Positions 62,274 through 64,000 of a stretch of 64,000 nt of DNA are shown piece after piece (position 1 is the first letter of the stretch; each line of letters begins with the position of its first letter). The notes under the pieces are model-generated. The model saw nothing but the letters and a program-made list of their open reading frames with translations, had not been told where the DNA came from and did not search any database. The stretch comes from Arcobacter sp. LC1 (GTDB lineage Bacteria; Campylobacterota; Campylobacteria; Campylobacterales; Arcobacteraceae): assembly GCA_021378565.1 (NCBI GenBank), contig JAACJU010000002.1, forward strand, positions 1-64,000, read 5' to 3'. The position numbers and the translations under genes were made by a program.

Positions 62274-62310
62274 ATTATAATATTCCTATTGTCATTTTTT
62301 TAACAATAGG
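62274..62310 (-). promoter_or_regulatory. Palindrome-promoter element 4, in front of antirepressor copy 3
   Basis: On the minus strand, CCTATTGT (62310-62303) and ACAATAGG (62292-62285) flank TAAAAAAATG and are followed by TATAAT (62279-62274). It is the reverse-complement counterpart of element 2, with one difference in the centre. Confidence 0.8.
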
Positions 62311-62341
62311 AAGTTTTTTTGAAATAAGGAAAATATTTTAT

Positions 62342-62986
62342 TTAATAATCAGTAAAAGTTCTTGATTTTGAGTCTGGATTAACTTCAGGATATAATTTTA
62401 AGAAATTATTCATCATTTTATTAGTTATTTTATAATTATGAATCATAATCTTAAAACAATCGTTTAAGTCTTGTTCTTGTCTTTGAACACTTGCGATAAA
62501 TTCTAAAAGGTCATTTCTGCCATAAACTTTAAAATCTAGCACACATTTGTTAGGTATTTGTTTTTGTTTATTTTCTAAAAGTTTAATATCATTTAAAAGC
62601 TTATTGATATATTTTTTATAAGAATAATTTGCTCTTGTCAGTCCTCCAACTCTTCCTTGAAGACCTTTGCTATTTTTTAAACTATGAAACTCTTTGACCA
62701 ATAAGACTTTAAATTTAACTACCTTAGAACTATTTTTTAATAGTGTCATTAAAAAAATTGCTTGTGATTCATTTAAGAGTGCTACTGTTTTAGGTTTGTT
62801 TTTTCTGCCTAGTGCGTCCGTTGCCGATTTTAAATCGGTGACGTTAAGTTCCCCAAATTCTTCAAGCTCATTAGAAAATTTAGTTATTAAATCTCTAATG
62901 CTTTTATATTGATTGTTTGTATTATCTGCTATTGTTATAGCTGAAACTGTTGGTTTGTTGTTTTGTATTGTGATAAGCTGTTGCAT
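62342..62986 (-). CDS. Rha-family phage regulatory protein (copy 2)
   Basis: This 214-residue protein has an N-terminal Rha-type part (VSAITIADNTNNQYKSIRDL, then NESQAIFLMTLLKNSSKVVK) and the shared C-terminal module also found at 50090-50728. It lies upstream of antirepressor copy 3 on the minus strand, so the two-gene module exists twice in opposite orientation. Confidence 0.75.
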   Translation of the reverse strand: MQQLITIQNNKPTVSAITIADNTNNQYKSIRDLITKFSNELEEFGELNVTDLKSATDALGRKNKPKTVALLNESQAIFLMTLLKNSSKVVKFKVLLVKEFHSLKNSKGLQGRVGGLTRANYSYKKYINKLLNDIKLLENKQKQIPNKCVLDFKVYGRNDLLEFIASVQRQEQDLNDCFKIMIHNYKITNKMMNNFLKLYPEVNPDSKSRTFTDY

Positions 62987-63001
62987 ATTATATCTCCTAA
63001 A

Positions 63002-63016
63002 GTAGTTTAAAACTAC
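63002..63016. promoter_or_regulatory. Operator-like palindrome upstream of the Rha copy 2 gene
   Basis: GTAGTTTAAAACTAC is a perfect 7-bp inverted repeat around one base. A further half-site GTAGTTTAAG occurs near 63099. Both lie between the HTH gene and the Rha-like gene, possible targets of the HTH protein at 63109. Confidence 0.5.
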
Positions 63017-63108
63017 AAAATTTTAGGAATTATATATTATTTTTTTACATTTGTCAAGTAGTAATGTAATTATATTTTATATATTAGTAGTAAATATGTA
63101 GTTTAAGT

Positions 63109-63342
63109 TTACTTTTTAGCTTCATCTATAAGAGAAAATGCTTTTTTAAATTTATTTAGTTTATATTCATTTGATTTACTTTTTAGTAAATGTTTTATAA
63201 AGTTTTTTCCTATATCAGAGATATTACCCTTAGAAGACCAACTTCTAACCGTAACATCATTTACGCCCATAATGCTCGCTAACTCTGCTTGAGTAATATT
63301 TAACTCTTTGCAAGCTTCTTTTACTATATTTTTATCTTCCAT
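63109..63342 (-). CDS. Small helix-turn-helix regulator at the right prophage end
   Basis: This 77-residue protein has a clear HTH (ITQAELASIMGVNDVTVRSW) and a helical C-terminus. It is preceded by AAAGGATAAAT and is the last gene before the right attachment repeat. It is probably a Cro/C1-type regulator of the minus-strand Rha-antirepressor genes. Confidence 0.65.
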   Translation of the reverse strand: MEDKNIVKEACKELNITQAELASIMGVNDVTVRSWSSKGNISDIGKNFIKHLLKSKSNEYKLNKFKKAFSLIDEAKK

Positions 63343-63420
63343 ATTTATCCTTTAAAGTTTTATTTTATCTAAATTGTTAAAAGTATTTACTTAGTTAATA
63401 TATCTATTTGTGAGCTTGGG

Positions 63421-63437
63421 TGTGCAGTTTTTGTGTA
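63421..63437. other. attR: attR core candidate
   Basis: TGTGCAGTTTTTGTGTA is identical to 26196-26212. The 269 bases that follow (63438-63706) are A/T-rich and hold no gene, and the host PBP1A gene begins after that. Confidence 0.8.
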
Positions 63438-63706
63438 TAAAATCTTACACACTTTAGGGTATTTTCTATTTATTGGTTAAAAATTAATTTGTAAGAAGTG
63501 CGATTTATAGGGCTTTTTTGTTAATTTGTGTACTATTTTAATTGTATCGATTTAATGTTTAAATAAAAAATCTATATAAATTTGATATCAAGAGATTTTT
63601 TTTGCTCATTTCGAATATTTCTAAGATTTTGATTTTTGATTTTTTTGTTAGTTTTTTTAATGAAATAATTTATTAAATATTTGCTATCAATATGAAAACA
63701 TAAAGC

Positions 63707-64000
63707 CTAAAAAATAAGCTTCATATTTTCTTTTTTTCCAATTTTTGTCTTTGGTAGGGGAGAAATATTTGTGTAATATTCTTTTTTTCCGTTTACAAAA
63801 CTTGACTTGACGCTTTTTGGAATACTAAAGCGCCTTTTTAGTTCAGGATGTAGTTTTAAATACCTAGTGTAGAAGTATTTAAATACAGCTCCAGAACTTC
63901 GCCCACCCGTTTCAGTTTTTCGCATAGGAGTATCATCATCATTTCCAAACCAAATCACACTTTCCATAGTGGGTGTGTAGGCACAAAACCAAGCATCTTT
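63707..64000 (-). CDS. Penicillin-binding protein 1A, C-terminal part (partial)
   Basis: The frame is open to the window edge, so the start lies beyond 64000. The visible 97 residues read KDAWFCAYTPTMESVIWFGN, then TGGRSSGAVFKYFYTRY and HPELKRRFSIPKSV, the C-terminal end of the transpeptidase domain of class A PBPs. It belongs to the chromosome right of the prophage. Confidence 0.85.
   Translation of the reverse strand, partial: KDAWFCAYTPTMESVIWFGNDDDTPMRKTETGGRSSGAVFKYFYTRYLKLHPELKRRFSIPKSVKSSFVNGKKEYYTNISPLPKTKIGKKENMKLIF

Larger units (their letters stand above)
26196..63437. mobile_element. HK97-type siphovirus prophage, about 37.2 kb, probably defective
   Basis: The region is bounded by a 17-bp direct repeat, with a tyrosine integrase just inside the left end. 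It contains repressor, antirepressors, replication, HNH, terminase, portal, S49 protease, HK97 capsid, connectors, tail tube, tape measure, tail fibre, holins and lysozyme in canonical order. Terminase, helicase, a second replication gene, the Cro-like gene and one endolysin are broken, so the element may not excise or propagate unaided. Cargo genes on the minus strand interrupt the structural block at 40.7-42.6 and 47.9-49.9 kb. Confidence 0.93.

Noticed and set aside
1-64000. CRISPR array or cas genes
   Set aside because: No regularly spaced repeats with unique spacers and no Cas motifs were found; the rRNA spacer repeats are irregular and A/T-rich.

Overview
The window is low-GC DNA of an epsilonproteobacterium, most likely a Campylobacter. 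The support is the HaoC/HaoA multihaem cytochrome pair, MqnA of the futalosine menaquinone route, the ftsW-murG order, the small ThiS and MoaD carriers and the very AT-rich spacers. The species cannot be named from sequence alone.

Layout. Bases 1-2100 hold the 3' end of a 23S rRNA gene, one normal-looking 5S rRNA gene and four progressively decayed 5S copies in tandem. Bases 2155-26081 are chromosomal genes: yraN-thiS; a DUF2165 membrane protein; an MBOAT/SGNH O-acylation pair split by a 9-base G/C tract, hence probably phase-variable; a CUT2 sugar ABC transporter with a GH4 glycosidase (unusual for this mostly asaccharolytic group); a short-chain dehydrogenase; cyclophilin; septal cell-wall genes (PBP2-type transpeptidase, ftsW, murG); a lipoprotein with an HExxH motif; uppP-mqnA; haoC-haoA; moaD-moaE; a PHP phosphatase; and glnA.

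Bases 26196-63437 are an HK97-type siphovirus prophage of about 37 kb. It is bounded by a 17-bp direct repeat and inserted between glnA and a PBP1A gene whose 3' end closes the window. Order: integrase, HTH, antirepressor and small unknown genes (minus strand); a decayed GH19 endolysin; a three-gene operon (membrane protein, STAS-like DUF4325 protein, GHKL ATPase) just downstream of the CI-type repressor; control region; replication genes; HNH and terminase; a three-gene minus-strand cargo cassette; portal, protease, capsid and connectors; lipoprotein and MazF-type cargo; Rha/KilAC regulators; tail genes with a lambda G/GT-like -1 frameshift site; lysis genes; an IS256-family transposase remnant; and a second, inverted Rha/KilAC module.

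The prophage looks damaged. The Cro-like gene, helicase, second replication gene, terminase small and large subunits and the GH19 endolysin each carry a frameshift and/or stop, while the virion, regulator and cargo genes are mostly open. The most unusual elements are the GHKL/STAS/membrane operon, the TIGR04255-like three-gene cassette, and a repeated palindrome-plus-minus-10 promoter element found four times in front of structural and antirepressor genes, which suggests one regulator controls both.
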